From positions 1 through 49,121 of the forward strand of contig NZ_CANLZC010000034.1 in assembly GCF_947495455.1 (NCBI RefSeq): a stretch of 49,121 nucleotides of DNA. Reading direction: 5' to 3'. This document shows positions 33,477 to 42,382 of the stretch, one piece after another. Position numbers and translations under genes: made by a program. The notes below the pieces were generated by a model, which saw only the letters and a list, made by a program, of their open reading frames with translations, made no database searches and had not been told where the DNA came from. This stretch comes from an uncultured Shewanella sp. Lineage in GTDB: Bacteria; Pseudomonadota; Gammaproteobacteria; Enterobacterales; Shewanellaceae. Position 1 is the stretch's first letter, and each line of letters opens with the position of its first letter.

Positions 33477-35681
33477 TTAAAAAGTGTCAATAAAATCATT
33501 GAGCATGTAAAATCCGCAAATGACATGGGTGCCGGTAGGATCGAGTGTGAATAAATCAAAGATTTTTTGATCTAAGGCGGCAATAATGCCGTCTTCGGTG
33601 ACTTCACAGACACCTCGCGTACTATTAATATTATTGATGACATTCTGCTCAAGCAGAGCGGCCATGTCTTCATAATTGCCTTCTGTCACTAGTACATCTT
33701 CTTCATATTGATAGAGATATATTGGAAAATCGATCTCTTTGAATGCCATATACTCATTTAATGCCACATCAAAAGGGGTATCTTCAAATAATAAGCTGAT
33801 TTCTGACATATTTGTCAGGCTGTTCTTAAACAATTGTGATTTTAAGGTGTCGTATTTATTGGTATAAGTATATTCAAGTGCAAAACTGGGTTTGAGCGTA
33901 TAAACCGTATTGCCGAGGAAGCTGGTTTCAATAAAGACGTCATCATCGTCAAGGTTGAGTCCGTAATATTCTCTATAGCTAGGCAATATATACTCTTGTA
34001 AAAAACCCACTTGATAAGGCACTAATGCATATTCAGTGTAATTTAAATAGGTGTCATCTGTGCTGTCTAAATAGCGAGATACCATACCATCCATGGTACT
34101 GAGTAGATTATAAGGGCCTTCACCCGCCCATGTGGCTGCTAAGTTCGTATAACCTTCATACAGGTATCTGAGCATCACCGCCATGGTGGAATGGCCACCT
34201 TGAGAATAACCAAATAATGAGGTGGGCTGGCTGGTGATGTCTATGGTGATACCTGTGTCGTCTGTGTAGTTTTCATTATAAAACTCTTCAAAGGCTTTAA
34301 GGGCATCGAGACTAAAAGTGGCCGCGGCATCTTCAATTAAGTAGGCGGGAATATCACCATCAGTGGCGCCATGACCGATATAATAAGAGGCGATAACAAA
34401 ATAGTTATTTGAAGCGGCGAGATTTCCCAATAGTTGCGCGGCACTGTCTGTTTTACCGACATTTTCGCCTGTGTACTTCTGATAGCTGAGTATTTTAACA
34501 TCTTCACTGGTTAATGGATTTAATAAATTATCGACATTAGGAAACGCCACGTAGGCCGAGAGTTCAATGAGTTCTCCATCGGGAGTGGCTGTGGTATAGG
34601 TTAATGTTGTGCTGTGAATACGGTGCCGATAAGGAGGATTGGCAATATGCGGAAAAACGGGTTCAATTAAGGCTCGTTCAGCAAGGGTTAAATTGAGTGC
34701 ATCTTCATAAGATTGCTCTAATTCTTCAAGAGTATAATCAGTGATTTCCGGCGTGTTAGTGTAATGGCCTTGAGGATTATCGGCAGCGCCTGTGGTAAAG
34801 TTCGCTATTTCAATATCATCTTCAGTGATACTGTGCTGAGTATCCCCAAGAGTGAGATCTAGGTCGAATGCGGTTTCTTTTGAGGTATTATAGGTGTTTT
34901 CAAGTTTAGTGACGTTATAGTGATTGGTTAAATCACGGCATAAAAGGTTGTCGATGCAAAGCTGATAAGTATGATCGGTTGCGATGTTGTCACTGCCAAA
35001 TTCACTGACGCGAAAAGTATGATCCAGTGGGACTGTGGTGCCTAGATTTAAATCGTTAGGATCATAAAAGCTATCTTGTGGCTCAATATAACTGTTGAAA
35101 GCCGTTGATGCGACTGTTTCTTCAATGAGTTGTCCTAGACCTGTATGGTTTAAAAATAGCGATTTGAGCGCGTCAAACAAGAGTAAGCTGATTTCAAAAC
35201 TATCGCTGTCAAGGGTATAGTCAAGGGGGATACCAGTGTTTAGTTCAAGAGAGTCGGTATCGATGAGGTTAAGGCCATTGTCGCTGCTCAAGTCGTCATC
35301 TAAGGTCAGCAATAGTCGTTTAATATTAATGGGTATATTGATGTTGTCATATTGGGTATACCAACTGCCTAAGCTAATAATATTGCTGGCGTTTACTGCG
35401 GGCAATGGTAATTTATTATTTTCATTGCCAATATAAAAAATAACGGTTTCGCTTGTGCCCTCATCTGCGCGGTATTTAAAGTGTCCATTTTGATCGGTTT
35501 TTCCTGTTAAGCTGGGTGTCATGTAGGCAATATTGGCCACCGCTCCATTAACGACTAAGGCTCCTGTTTGGATTTCGGCAGTTGAGCTAATACTCGACGC
35601 GTTATTTTCATCATTACACCCACTGAGCAAACTGAGCAAGGTGATTGCACATCCAAAGTATAACAGTGTACTAAGTTTCAT
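33477..35681 (-). CDS. Lipoprotein alpha/beta hydrolase (secretory-lipase-like)
   Basis: The product is 734 aa from ATG 35679-35681, preceded by GTGGACACAAA. A frame open 86 codons further upstream lacks signal-peptide logic. The N-terminus MKLSTLLYFGCAITLLSLLSGC is a lipoprotein signal with lipobox LLSGC, so the mature protein is lipid-anchored, likely at the outer membrane. Residues about 50-330 are beta-rich and of unknown fold. From about 350 the sequence turns into an alpha/beta hydrolase with nucleophile S493 in FGYSQGGHS, and LSYQKYTGENVG, YYIGHGATDGDIPAYL and AATWAGEGPYNL as surrounding blocks typical of secretory lipase-type enzymes. Ester hydrolysis is expected, substrate unknown. 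Confidence 0.8.
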   Translation of the reverse strand: MKLSTLLYFGCAITLLSLLSGCNDENNASSISSTAEIQTGALVVNGAVANIAYMTPSLTGKTDQNGHFKYRADEGTSETVIFYIGNENNKLPLPAVNASNIISLGSWYTQYDNINIPINIKRLLLTLDDDLSSDNGLNLIDTDSLELNTGIPLDYTLDSDSFEISLLLFDALKSLFLNHTGLGQLIEETVASTAFNSYIEPQDSFYDPNDLNLGTTVPLDHTFRVSEFGSDNIATDHTYQLCIDNLLCRDLTNHYNVTKLENTYNTSKETAFDLDLTLGDTQHSITEDDIEIANFTTGAADNPQGHYTNTPEITDYTLEELEQSYEDALNLTLAERALIEPVFPHIANPPYRHRIHSTTLTYTTATPDGELIELSAYVAFPNVDNLLNPLTSEDVKILSYQKYTGENVGKTDSAAQLLGNLAASNNYFVIASYYIGHGATDGDIPAYLIEDAAATFSLDALKAFEEFYNENYTDDTGITIDITSQPTSLFGYSQGGHSTMAVMLRYLYEGYTNLAATWAGEGPYNLLSTMDGMVSRYLDSTDDTYLNYTEYALVPYQVGFLQEYILPSYREYYGLNLDDDDVFIETSFLGNTVYTLKPSFALEYTYTNKYDTLKSQLFKNSLTNMSEISLLFEDTPFDVALNEYMAFKEIDFPIYLYQYEEDVLVTEGNYEDMAALLEQNVINNINSTRGVCEVTEDGIIAALDQKIFDLFTLDPTGTHVICGFYMLNDFIDTF

Positions 35682-36201
35682 TTTGTGTCCACTTTTTATC
35701 GTTTTATTTAACCTAAATGTAACAATAGAACACTGGTTGGTTTTTTGTGAGAATAGGGTGGTATTAGGTAACCTGAACTCGGGATAAGCAGCGCCGCTTA
35801 ATAGCACTATTTTTGCCCCTATCTGTGTTGTGTTTTCTACTAATAGCCCGCTATTAGATACGAAATCCCGCCTTGATATCGACAAAAATTGCAGTATTAA
35901 GCCAAGTCCGAAAATAAAGAATGACCCAATTTTATTCAATTTTTTAATATTAAATGGGTTACCTCACATTTTTGACACTCATTATCCCTAGTTCAGGTTA
36001 GGTAGATTTTACTGGCTGGTTTTTTGTGAAAGTAGGGTGAGTATAAGGCAGGTTTTGATCCAACATGGTATAATCATTGGGTGTGAATAATGGATGCTTG
36101 GTGGGTTTGATAAGCTTGAATTATCACAGGTGTAGCAGAGAAAGGGGCGCCATTGTCGCGCTAAAGCAGAGCGACAATGGGCTTATTTTATAACTGTGAT
36201 A
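35682..36201. other. Gene-free stretch upstream of the lipoprotein hydrolase
   Basis: The stretch holds a near-perfect 29-bp direct repeat (35732-35760 and 36011-36039, core TGGTTTTTTGTGA and TAGGGTG) 279 bp apart, which on the minus strand lies upstream of the hydrolase. A hairpin at 36149-36181 ends the DUF2069 transcript. No gene was seen. Confidence 0.5.
36149..36181. terminator. Hairpin terminator downstream of the DUF2069 gene
   Basis: CCATTGTCGC (36150-36159) is perfectly inverted at 36171-36180, and the stem can extend inward by further pairs. The minus-strand side is followed by CCCCTTTCTC, the plus side by CTTATTTTAT. Confidence 0.65.
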
Positions 36202-36576
36202 CTAAGCTTTCTGTTTCTTTTTTAATCCTAAGCCTAGCTCTCTTCCTCGCATTCTCGCGTAAAAGGGAAAGCCGATTAATAGGGCACTGATGAGTAAGAC
36301 TTCACCTAATGCAAAAATGAATTGATCTTGTGTGACGTAGAGTAATGTCAGTCCATGGAGCATATACAAACATAAAATAAAACTGCCCCAAGCGTAGGTA
36401 TAAGGGTTACCTGTTAACACGCCTTTTAAGGGAAATAAGAGGGGGGCAAGCCACAATAAGCTGAATATCAGTGAGTATTCGCCACTGATCCCTTGATGGA
36501 TAAATTGCGTCCCTAACAGCACTAATAATAAACAATAGCCTGCGCGGCACAAGATAAAAAGGGTTTGGGTATTCAT
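36202..36576 (-). CDS. DUF2069 family inner-membrane protein
   Basis: The product is 124 aa, four hydrophobic helices (about residues 8-25, 33-50, 62-80, 85-105) and a basic tail (KKKQKA). The pattern GNPYTYAWGSFILCLYMLHG is the conserved core of DUF2069. The gene overlaps the ArsC-like gene by one base (TAATG), and both lie downstream of bepA on the same strand, an order familiar from Shewanella and related bacteria. The function of the family is not known. Confidence 0.8.
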   Translation of the reverse strand: MNTQTLFILCRAGYCLLLVLLGTQFIHQGISGEYSLIFSLLWLAPLLFPLKGVLTGNPYTYAWGSFILCLYMLHGLTLLYVTQDQFIFALGEVLLISALLIGFPFYARMRGRELGLGLKKKQKA

Positions 36577-36941
36577 TAGGACTTATCCTGATCGAGCAAG
36601 GCTAAGACATTTTCTGGCGGTCGACCAATGACAGCTTGCGTGTCGGTCACCACAATCGGGCGTTCAATGAGTTTGGGGTTTGAGACCATGGCTTGAATCA
36701 GATCAGCGGAACTGAGGGTTTCATCCTGTAAATTAAGGGCTTTATATTCTGCTTCTTTTTTGCGCATCAACTCCCTCGGCGTGAGGGCTAATAAATCCAG
36801 TATTTGCGTTAATGTCTGTGCACTCGGTGGCGTTTTTAAATACTCGATAATAGTAATTTGACAATGATTTTCTTCTAATAGGGCTAATGTTTGTCTGCTC
36901 TTTGAGCATCTAGGGTTATGGTATATGCTGACTTGTGTCAT
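36576..36941 (-). CDS. yfgD: ArsC-family reductase-like protein (YfgD type)
   Basis: The product is 121 aa. It begins MTQVSIYHNPRCSKSRQTLA with the ArsC-type catalytic cysteine C12. The TPPSAQTLTQIL segment, ELMRKKEAEYKAL, and the RPIVVTDTQAVIGRPPENVL block place it in the ArsC/Spx fold and close to YfgD. Although annotated often as arsenate reductase, there is no ars operon here. Its place beside bepA (yfgC) is the usual one, so a role other than arsenic resistance is likely. It is coupled to the DUF2069 gene. Confidence 0.88.
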   Translation of the reverse strand: MTQVSIYHNPRCSKSRQTLALLEENHCQITIIEYLKTPPSAQTLTQILDLLALTPRELMRKKEAEYKALNLQDETLSSADLIQAMVSNPKLIERPIVVTDTQAVIGRPPENVLALLDQDKS

Positions 36942-37008
36942 AACAAGGTTGATCCTATGTGTAATATTCGGCTTATGATACTGTAATTGACTGTTTTGGC
37001 CAATGAAC

Positions 37009-38469
37009 TTATTTCAAACTGTCGAGTGTTTTCTCTGCCTGTTTAAATTGTTGAATGCGGGCATTGATCCGCGCCAGCTGTAAAGGCTTACCTTTTGAAT
37101 AGCGATAAGCATAATTGAGTTGATCGATGGCGTTTTTATAATCGGCCATCAGTGCCAAAGATTCGGCTTTTACAAAATAGGCCATGCCTTTATTGTGGAG
37201 TTTTTGATAGGCGGTTTCTAACAAACTATAGGCAATTTGATCTTCTTTATTGAGAAAAATAAGATCTTCTAATAATGGAATGGCCTTTGTAGGCTCTCCC
37301 GCTTCAATATAGGCATTGGCTAAATTAGTATTGATGACAATGGAAGTTGGCTTGAGCTGTTGACGATTTTTGAGCATAGTGATTGCTTGTTGATACTCTT
37401 GTTTTTCCAGCAATAAGTCGGTTTCTGTGTCGATATAAAACACGTTATGCTTATCTTTGGCCAATAAGTTATCAATAATCGCTTTGGACTCATCGTATTT
37501 TTTTAAGCGAAATAAGGCCAGCGCCTTACCGTAGAGGGCTGCGCTTTTAAAGGTATAGCTTTTATCTTTTAATGCTTGATTAAATAAGCTCAATGCCGCT
37601 TCAGGGCTATAGCTGGAAAAGCGAACTTGAATACGGGCTTTTGCGAGTTGAAAATTCAAATTGTCAGGCACATAGCGATTGGGATATTGCAATGCACGAT
37701 TGCGAGCATCGGTGATCCGTGATTCTGGCAAAGGGTGAGTTAGCAGCATTTGAGGCGGCGTGGTGGTATAGCGATAACGGGCAGCTAATTTGGCAAAAAA
37801 GTCAACTGTGGCTTTAGGATCAAACCCCGCATCAACCATTACTTGTGTGCCTATTCTGTCTGCTTCTTTTTCATTAGAGCGGGTGTAATTGATTTTTGCT
37901 TGTGTCGACAGGGCTTGTGTCGTGGCCAGTGCCGCCATTCCCGCTTGAGGAGCGGCAATAGTCAGTAAAATGGCGCCTAACATGCTTGCCATGGTGGCGG
38001 TGGATGTTTTATCTTGCGCTTCAATAGAGCGGGCTAAATGGCGCTGGGTGACGTGGGTAATTTCATGGCTTAACACTGAGGCTAACTGACTTTCGTTATC
38101 GGCATTTAAAAAGAGTCCAGTGTGCACGCCGACATGGCCGCCGAAGAAAGCAAAGGCATTGATTTCATCATTTCGAATGAGAAAAAAGTAAAAGGGTGTT
38201 TTGACATCTTGAGCATGGGCAACTAATTTATTGCCAAGCTCAGTAATATACTGGTTGAGCACGGGATCATTTAAAACCGGACTGGAGGAGCGGATCACCC
38301 GCATATAGGCATCACCATAAATGGCTTCTTTTTCTAAGCTAAAGGTATTAACCGCAGCCGTGCCTAAATCCGGAAGTTCAGTGCTATTTTTCCCCATAGC
38401 GGGGCTTATCGAGATCAGTAGCGATAAGGTACTTGCCAGTATTTTTTTAGAAAAGATAGAGTTACTCAA
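37009..38469 (-). CDS. bepA: Periplasmic metalloprotease/chaperone BepA (M48)
   Basis: The product is 486 aa. The start is a TTG at 38467-38469 with AAGGA spaced about 6 bp before it; no ATG gives an intact signal peptide (MSNSIFSKKILASTLSLLIS ... AMG). The zinc site HEITH lies at residues 135-139, and NEKEADRIG supplies the third ligand. From about residue 290 the sequence is a TPR array. BepA degrades or rescues stalled outer-membrane proteins such as LptD at the BAM complex. bamC lies in the same window. It leads the cluster bepA, arsC-like, DUF2069 across a 67-bp gap. Confidence 0.93.
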   Translation of the reverse strand: MSNSIFSKKILASTLSLLISISPAMGKNSTELPDLGTAAVNTFSLEKEAIYGDAYMRVIRSSSPVLNDPVLNQYITELGNKLVAHAQDVKTPFYFFLIRNDEINAFAFFGGHVGVHTGLFLNADNESQLASVLSHEITHVTQRHLARSIEAQDKTSTATMASMLGAILLTIAAPQAGMAALATTQALSTQAKINYTRSNEKEADRIGTQVMVDAGFDPKATVDFFAKLAARYRYTTTPPQMLLTHPLPESRITDARNRALQYPNRYVPDNLNFQLAKARIQVRFSSYSPEAALSLFNQALKDKSYTFKSAALYGKALALFRLKKYDESKAIIDNLLAKDKHNVFYIDTETDLLLEKQEYQQAITMLKNRQQLKPTSIVINTNLANAYIEAGEPTKAIPLLEDLIFLNKEDQIAYSLLETAYQKLHNKGMAYFVKAESLALMADYKNAIDQLNYAYRYSKGKPLQLARINARIQQFKQAEKTLDSLK

Positions 38470-38790
38470 ATGGATCCTTTTTAACCTCTATAGATTACAG
38501 CAACAACGATACAACACATATTATCTTGCTTTAGCGCCTTTTGCAGTACATGGCGAGCAAGATATCACATAAAGCACTTGAAATGACAAGCTTGTGATTT
38601 CACTTTTCGATATAGAATCACTATTAGCGTCAAACAGACGCGACCGCCATGGATGGTGGGACTGTCTGTTAATGCAGGAGCAATTAACGACTTTTCCTAC
38701 CGTATTTTTAATTCCCGCTGAATGATCATTTATTTACTTAGATTGGTATTACTAGGATAATAGGCAAAGATTGTTGATAGCAAGTTGATT
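38470..38790. other. Divergent promoter region of bepA and the TusA-like gene
   Basis: No gene was seen. A 22-bp palindrome with one mismatch (38580-38601, GAAATGACAAGC and mirror) could be an operator. AACAGAC (38633-38639) pairs with GTCTGTT (38664-38670) around an inner CCAT/ATGG, giving a leader hairpin on the TusA side. Confidence 0.4.
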
Positions 38791-39003
38791 ATGAATATTA
38801 TTGATTTAACAAATGATGTTTGCCCGTTAGCACTGGTTAAGTTTAAGTTGGCCTTAAAACAACTGCAGCCTAATCAATCTTTAATTGTGTTATTGTCAGA
38901 CACAGGTTCTAAGCAAGATGTTCCCTTGTTTTTAAAAAAAAAGGGTTATTGCTATGAAACTGTTATAGATCAAGGCGTGATGCGCTTGAGCGTTTCCCTT
39001 TGA
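38791..39003 (+). CDS. TusA-like sulfurtransferase
   Basis: The product is 70 aa. A TTG two codons upstream is possible, but the ATG at 38791 fits the family. The TusA/SirA signature is clear: DLTNDVCPLALVKFKLALKQL with active cysteine C11, followed by a beta-alpha-beta pattern and a closing MRLSVSL strand. Such proteins pass persulfide sulfur to acceptors; TusA itself serves tRNA thiolation, but many paralogues have other partners. It precedes a PerM-type permease by 144 bp, a pairing seen in several gammaproteobacteria. Substrate and partner are not evident. Confidence 0.82.
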   Translation: MNIIDLTNDVCPLALVKFKLALKQLQPNQSLIVLLSDTGSKQDVPLFLKKKGYCYETVIDQGVMRLSVSL

Positions 39004-39147
39004 AATTTCAGCTCTTAAGAAAAACAACTCGTTTTTATTTTTATATAGGGTGAATGAGTACGTCAACTCTGATCAGGTGATCAGGATAAATGACGCCGAT
39101 TTGCCTTATTTTCATCTATTATTTTAGAAATCCTTTTAGGAAGTCAC

Positions 39148-40236
39148 ATGTTTTCGATTATTCGTCATTGGTATAAGAGGCGCTTTAGCGATCCCCAAGC
39201 CGTCACCTTAGTGTTGATTTTATTGGGCGGGGCGTGCATTTTGTATTTCGCCGCTGATATACTAGCTCCCTTATTGGTTGCTTTAGTGTTGGCTTTTTTG
39301 TTGGAGTGGCCTGTCGCCAAAATGGGGCGTTTAGGCATTAAGCGTACGGCGGCGACATCGATAGTATTACTGATTTTTTTAGGGCTTTGTGTATTAACTG
39401 TGTTTGGTTTAGTGCCCAGTATTTGGCGTCAGGGAGTGGCGTTAACGTCTGATTTACCTTCTATGTTAGATCAAGGATTGAAGACCTTACAATCTTACAT
39501 CAACCAATATCCACAATGGGTCAATACTGCCCAATTAGATAGCATGATATTGGAAATCAAAAAACTGTTAGATACCCAACATTTATTGAATTTTGGTAAA
39601 CATTTATTGGGGTACTCGGCTTCCCTATTAGTCCTCATGGTTTACGTTATTTTAGTGCCGTTATTGGTTTTTTTCTTCTTAAAGGATAAGGAGAGTTTAA
39701 TCAAAAGCATAACGCGATTCTTTCCACAAAATAGAGAACTCTCTCATCGCGTTTGGCGTGAGATGCATCAACAAATTTTAAATTACATTCGCGGTAAAGT
39801 GATCGAAATTGTGATTGTGGGAGTAGTGAGTTACCTCTTTTTTGCTTTAATGGATCTTCGTTATGCGGCTTTGCTTGGCGTGTTAACGGGCTTGTCTGTG
39901 CTGATCCCCTATGTTGGTGCCACCTTGGTGACATTACCTATTGCTTTAGTAGCTTTTTTTCAATGGGGGATCACACCTGAATTTGGTTATCTCATGTTAG
40001 GTTATGGCATTATTCAGGCCCTTGATGGCAATGTGTTAGTGCCAATCGTTTTTTCAGATGCGGTGGACTTACACCCTGTTTTTATTATTGCCGCAGTCTT
40101 GATTTTTGGTGGCTTGTGGGGGGTGTGGGGGGTGTTTTTTGCAATACCTTTAGCCTCTTTGATCAAAGCTGTTGTCAATGCTTGGCCAGTGCCTGAGGCT
40201 GTATCAGCGTCACCTGAGCAGCTCGATAATCAGTGA
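39148..40236 (+). CDS. perM: AI-2E/PerM family permease
   Basis: The product is 362 aa with AGGA before the start. Two or three helices near the N-terminus (about residues 20-90), a soluble part, and then four or five helices to the C-terminus match the AI-2E transporter superfamily. GVLTGLSVLIPYVGATLVTLP and ALDGNVLVPIVFSDAVDLHPVFIIAAVLIFGGLWGVWGVFFAIPLA are the conserved C-terminal blocks. In E. coli, PerM is of unknown role; other members export autoinducers or exchange sodium and protons. The LysE-type gene follows by 35 bp and may be cotranscribed. Confidence 0.87.
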   Translation: MFSIIRHWYKRRFSDPQAVTLVLILLGGACILYFAADILAPLLVALVLAFLLEWPVAKMGRLGIKRTAATSIVLLIFLGLCVLTVFGLVPSIWRQGVALTSDLPSMLDQGLKTLQSYINQYPQWVNTAQLDSMILEIKKLLDTQHLLNFGKHLLGYSASLLVLMVYVILVPLLVFFFLKDKESLIKSITRFFPQNRELSHRVWREMHQQILNYIRGKVIEIVIVGVVSYLFFALMDLRYAALLGVLTGLSVLIPYVGATLVTLPIALVAFFQWGITPEFGYLMLGYGIIQALDGNVLVPIVFSDAVDLHPVFIIAAVLIFGGLWGVWGVFFAIPLASLIKAVVNAWPVPEAVSASPEQLDNQ

Positions 40237-40271
40237 ACAGGTTATTTTGATATTTGTCGAGGAAAGGTTGA

Positions 40272-40892
40272 ATGGAAATCGCTTTTTTACAAGGATTTAG
40301 TCTAGGAGGGAGCTTAACGGTTGCTGTGGGAGCGCAAAATGCCTTTATTCTAAAACAAGGGTTAAGGCAGTCTTATCCTCTGCTTATTGCGGTGTTATGT
40401 TCGTGTATTGATGCCATAATGATCACCTTTGGCGTATTAGGTTTTGGTCAAGTTATTGATGCTTATCCTGTTATTGTTAATGTGGCAAGAGTTGGTGGTG
40501 CCTTGTTTCTTTTTGGCTATGGTGCCCATGCTCTGTATATGTCTTTCGTTTGCAATGAACAGCTCAGTATGAAGTCCAAATCTGTTGGTTCCTTTTCCCA
40601 AGTATTATTGCTTACTTTAGGAGTGAGTCTGTTAAATCCCAGTTTGTATTTAGATACTGTGCTATTGTTAGGTAGTATTAGTGTACAATTTCAAGGTCTT
40701 GAGCGCACTTTATTTGCTATTGGGGCGATTATGGCATCGCTAGTTTGGTTTTTCAGTTTAAGTTTTGGGGCAAAATATTTAAGTCCATTATTTACCCATT
40801 CACAGGCTTGGGTTTATCTGGATAGGGCAATTTGTTTAGTCATGTGGTCTCTTGCTGTGATCCTGATTGCGCCTTATCTAAACTTATTGTGA
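40272..40892 (+). CDS. LysE/ArgO family amino-acid exporter
   Basis: The product is 206 aa with GAGGAAAGG before ATG. Six hydrophobic helices are expected. The opening FLQGFSLGGSLTVAVGAQNAFILKQGLRQ is typical of ArgO/LysE, as is LLTLGVSLLNPSLYLDTVLLLGS in the middle. Members export arginine, lysine or related basic amino acids to avoid toxic build-up. Arginine export (ArgO type) is likeliest from the GAQNAFVL-type motif, but substrate cannot be read from sequence. It is followed by a terminator shared with convergent bcp. Confidence 0.87.
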   Translation: MEIAFLQGFSLGGSLTVAVGAQNAFILKQGLRQSYPLLIAVLCSCIDAIMITFGVLGFGQVIDAYPVIVNVARVGGALFLFGYGAHALYMSFVCNEQLSMKSKSVGSFSQVLLLTLGVSLLNPSLYLDTVLLLGSISVQFQGLERTLFAIGAIMASLVWFFSLSFGAKYLSPLFTHSQAWVYLDRAICLVMWSLAVILIAPYLNLL

Positions 40893-40917
40893 TCTTGAAA
40901 GAGTGTGTAAAAAATGT

Positions 40918-40961
40918 AAGGTTTCAAGTCAACGAGAGGGCGAGCACCTGAAACCTTTTTG
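40918..40961 (+). terminator. Terminator between the LysE-type gene and bcp
   Basis: AAGGTTTCA (40918-40926) pairs with TGAAACCTT (40949-40957) around a 22-nt loop and runs into a T tract. Confidence 0.65.
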
Positions 40962-40970
40962 AGTACAAGC

Positions 40971-41441
40971 TTATTCTTTTTCTAAATGTGCCAGTACGAC
41001 TTCATGATGATCTTTGGTTTTAAATTTATCGAACACGTGACTCACGTTACCGTCTTGACCAATTAAAAAGCTCAAGCGATGAATGCCATCGTAGACTTTT
41101 CCCATAAATTTCTTTTCGCCCCACACACCAAAAGCATCGGCAATGGCATGATCTTCATCACTTAATAGTGAAAAATTGAGCGCGTGTTTATCGGCAAATT
41201 TCGCTAATTTAGCCACAGGATCGGGACTTAAGCCTAATACGGTGACATTTTTCTCATTCAAGGGGGCTTGACTATCCCGTAATCCACAGGCTTGGACAGT
41301 GCAGCCAGGTGTCATGGCTTTAGGATAGAAATAAACCAGTACCGGCCCTTTTTTTAAACAGTCCTCAAGTGAAATACTGTTTTGATTTTGATCCATAAGC
41401 GTAAAATGGGGGGCGTTATCGCCTGCTTTTAACGTATTCAT
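40971..41441 (-). CDS. bcp: Thiol peroxidase Bcp (peroxiredoxin Q)
   Basis: The product is 156 aa, full length. It reduces hydrogen peroxide and organic hydroperoxides. The peroxidatic cysteine C47 lies in YFYPKAMTPGCTVQAC and the resolving cysteine C52 five residues later, the arrangement of the atypical two-Cys Bcp group. SPDPVAKLAKFADKHALNFSLLSDED and the C-terminal SFLIG segment are as in the family. The gene overlaps gcvR by four bases (ATGA), so it is translated with it. The gcvR-bcp pair is common in gammaproteobacteria. Confidence 0.94.
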   Translation of the reverse strand: MNTLKAGDNAPHFTLMDQNQNSISLEDCLKKGPVLVYFYPKAMTPGCTVQACGLRDSQAPLNEKNVTVLGLSPDPVAKLAKFADKHALNFSLLSDEDHAIADAFGVWGEKKFMGKVYDGIHRLSFLIGQDGNVSHVFDKFKTKDHHEVVLAHLEKE

Positions 41442-42001
41442 TGTGTTATAGCGTCCTGATTTTCATGTGCCGATATATTTTGCATTCGTTGAATGTTACA
41501 CGCAAGAGACAGTTCATTGGCAAGTTGTTTGATATTAAGTTCAAGTGTGTCCAATGTCGCTGTTTCGGGAACATTAATACTTAAATAGACGTGTTGTGTT
41601 GGACCGTCTGTTTGATCATTTTCAGAGTAGGAGCGAACGGCGGCGAGATCAAGGGATTGATCTGCTAAAAACTGAGTAATTTTTTGCATGGTACCGCGTT
41701 GATCGACGCCATTAAATGTCACTTCTAAGCGAGAAGGATAGTGAGGTGCGGTATGTTTTGACGTACGCTTCATCACCGTCATCATTTCAAGGGCGACGCT
41801 TAATTCTGGTAATTGGGCTTCCATTTGAGAGATTGCACTCCAAGATCCTGATAGCATCATGATGAGCGTAAACTCATTACCAAATAATGCCATTCGACTG
41901 TCGACAATATCACAGTCACAGTCACTGGCTAATCGAGCAAATTTACTGACAATGCCAGGACGATCAGCGCCCATTGATGTGACAACCAAGTGATTGGACA
42001 T
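41438..42001 (-). CDS. gcvR: Glycine cleavage system transcriptional repressor GcvR
   Basis: The product is 187 aa with two ACT domains: residues about 4-80 (HLVVTSMGADRPGIVSKFARLASDCDCDIVDSRM) and about 92-180 (LEVTFNGVDQRGTMQKITQFLADQSLDLAAVRSYS). GcvR has no DNA-binding domain; in E. coli it binds GcvA and blocks activation of the glycine cleavage operon when glycine is scarce. The gene is divergent from dapA across 381 bp and coupled with bcp downstream. Confidence 0.92.
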   Translation of the reverse strand: MSNHLVVTSMGADRPGIVSKFARLASDCDCDIVDSRMALFGNEFTLIMMLSGSWSAISQMEAQLPELSVALEMMTVMKRTSKHTAPHYPSRLEVTFNGVDQRGTMQKITQFLADQSLDLAAVRSYSENDQTDGPTQHVYLSINVPETATLDTLELNIKQLANELSLACNIQRMQNISAHENQDAITQ

Positions 42002-42382
42002 TCCAATTCCTCATTATTGATTAAAATAGTAGCAGCCAAGGGGCTTTCATGCTTTTTCTTGGGTAATGCTATCACAACTTATTCTTTTTGTGGGGAGTCA
42101 CTATCACCCTAACGTAAAATTAAACTTGCTATCAGGGATAAATAGTATCATGTTATCTAAATCACGTGATGAAGGGGGAAAATGTGAATTAACTCATTGA
42201 ATATTAATTTTTAACTTGTTTAAGTGGCAGGGTGAAGGGGAAAATCGATTCATTAAATGGTCATTAATCATATATCTCCTTGAATGAGAATTGCGGATAA
42301 CGGGTTGAGAGAGTAGACTAGGGCTTGTTTTTCAACCTTGTCATCAGTACCATAGCGAATCCTGAACCCCTGGGGAAGACAC
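42002..42382. other. Divergent gcvR/dapA promoter region
   Basis: The stretch is AT-rich with no gene. Two similar segments (GGGGAAAAT followed by a TTCATTAA or CTCATTGAA motif) occur near 42175 and 42237. A GGGGAAG ribosome site precedes dapA. Nothing else was recognised. Confidence 0.4.

Noticed and set aside
36576..36941. Arsenic resistance locus
   Set aside because: Only an ArsC-fold protein of the YfgD type is present, in its usual place beside bepA; there is no arsB, arsR or arsA.
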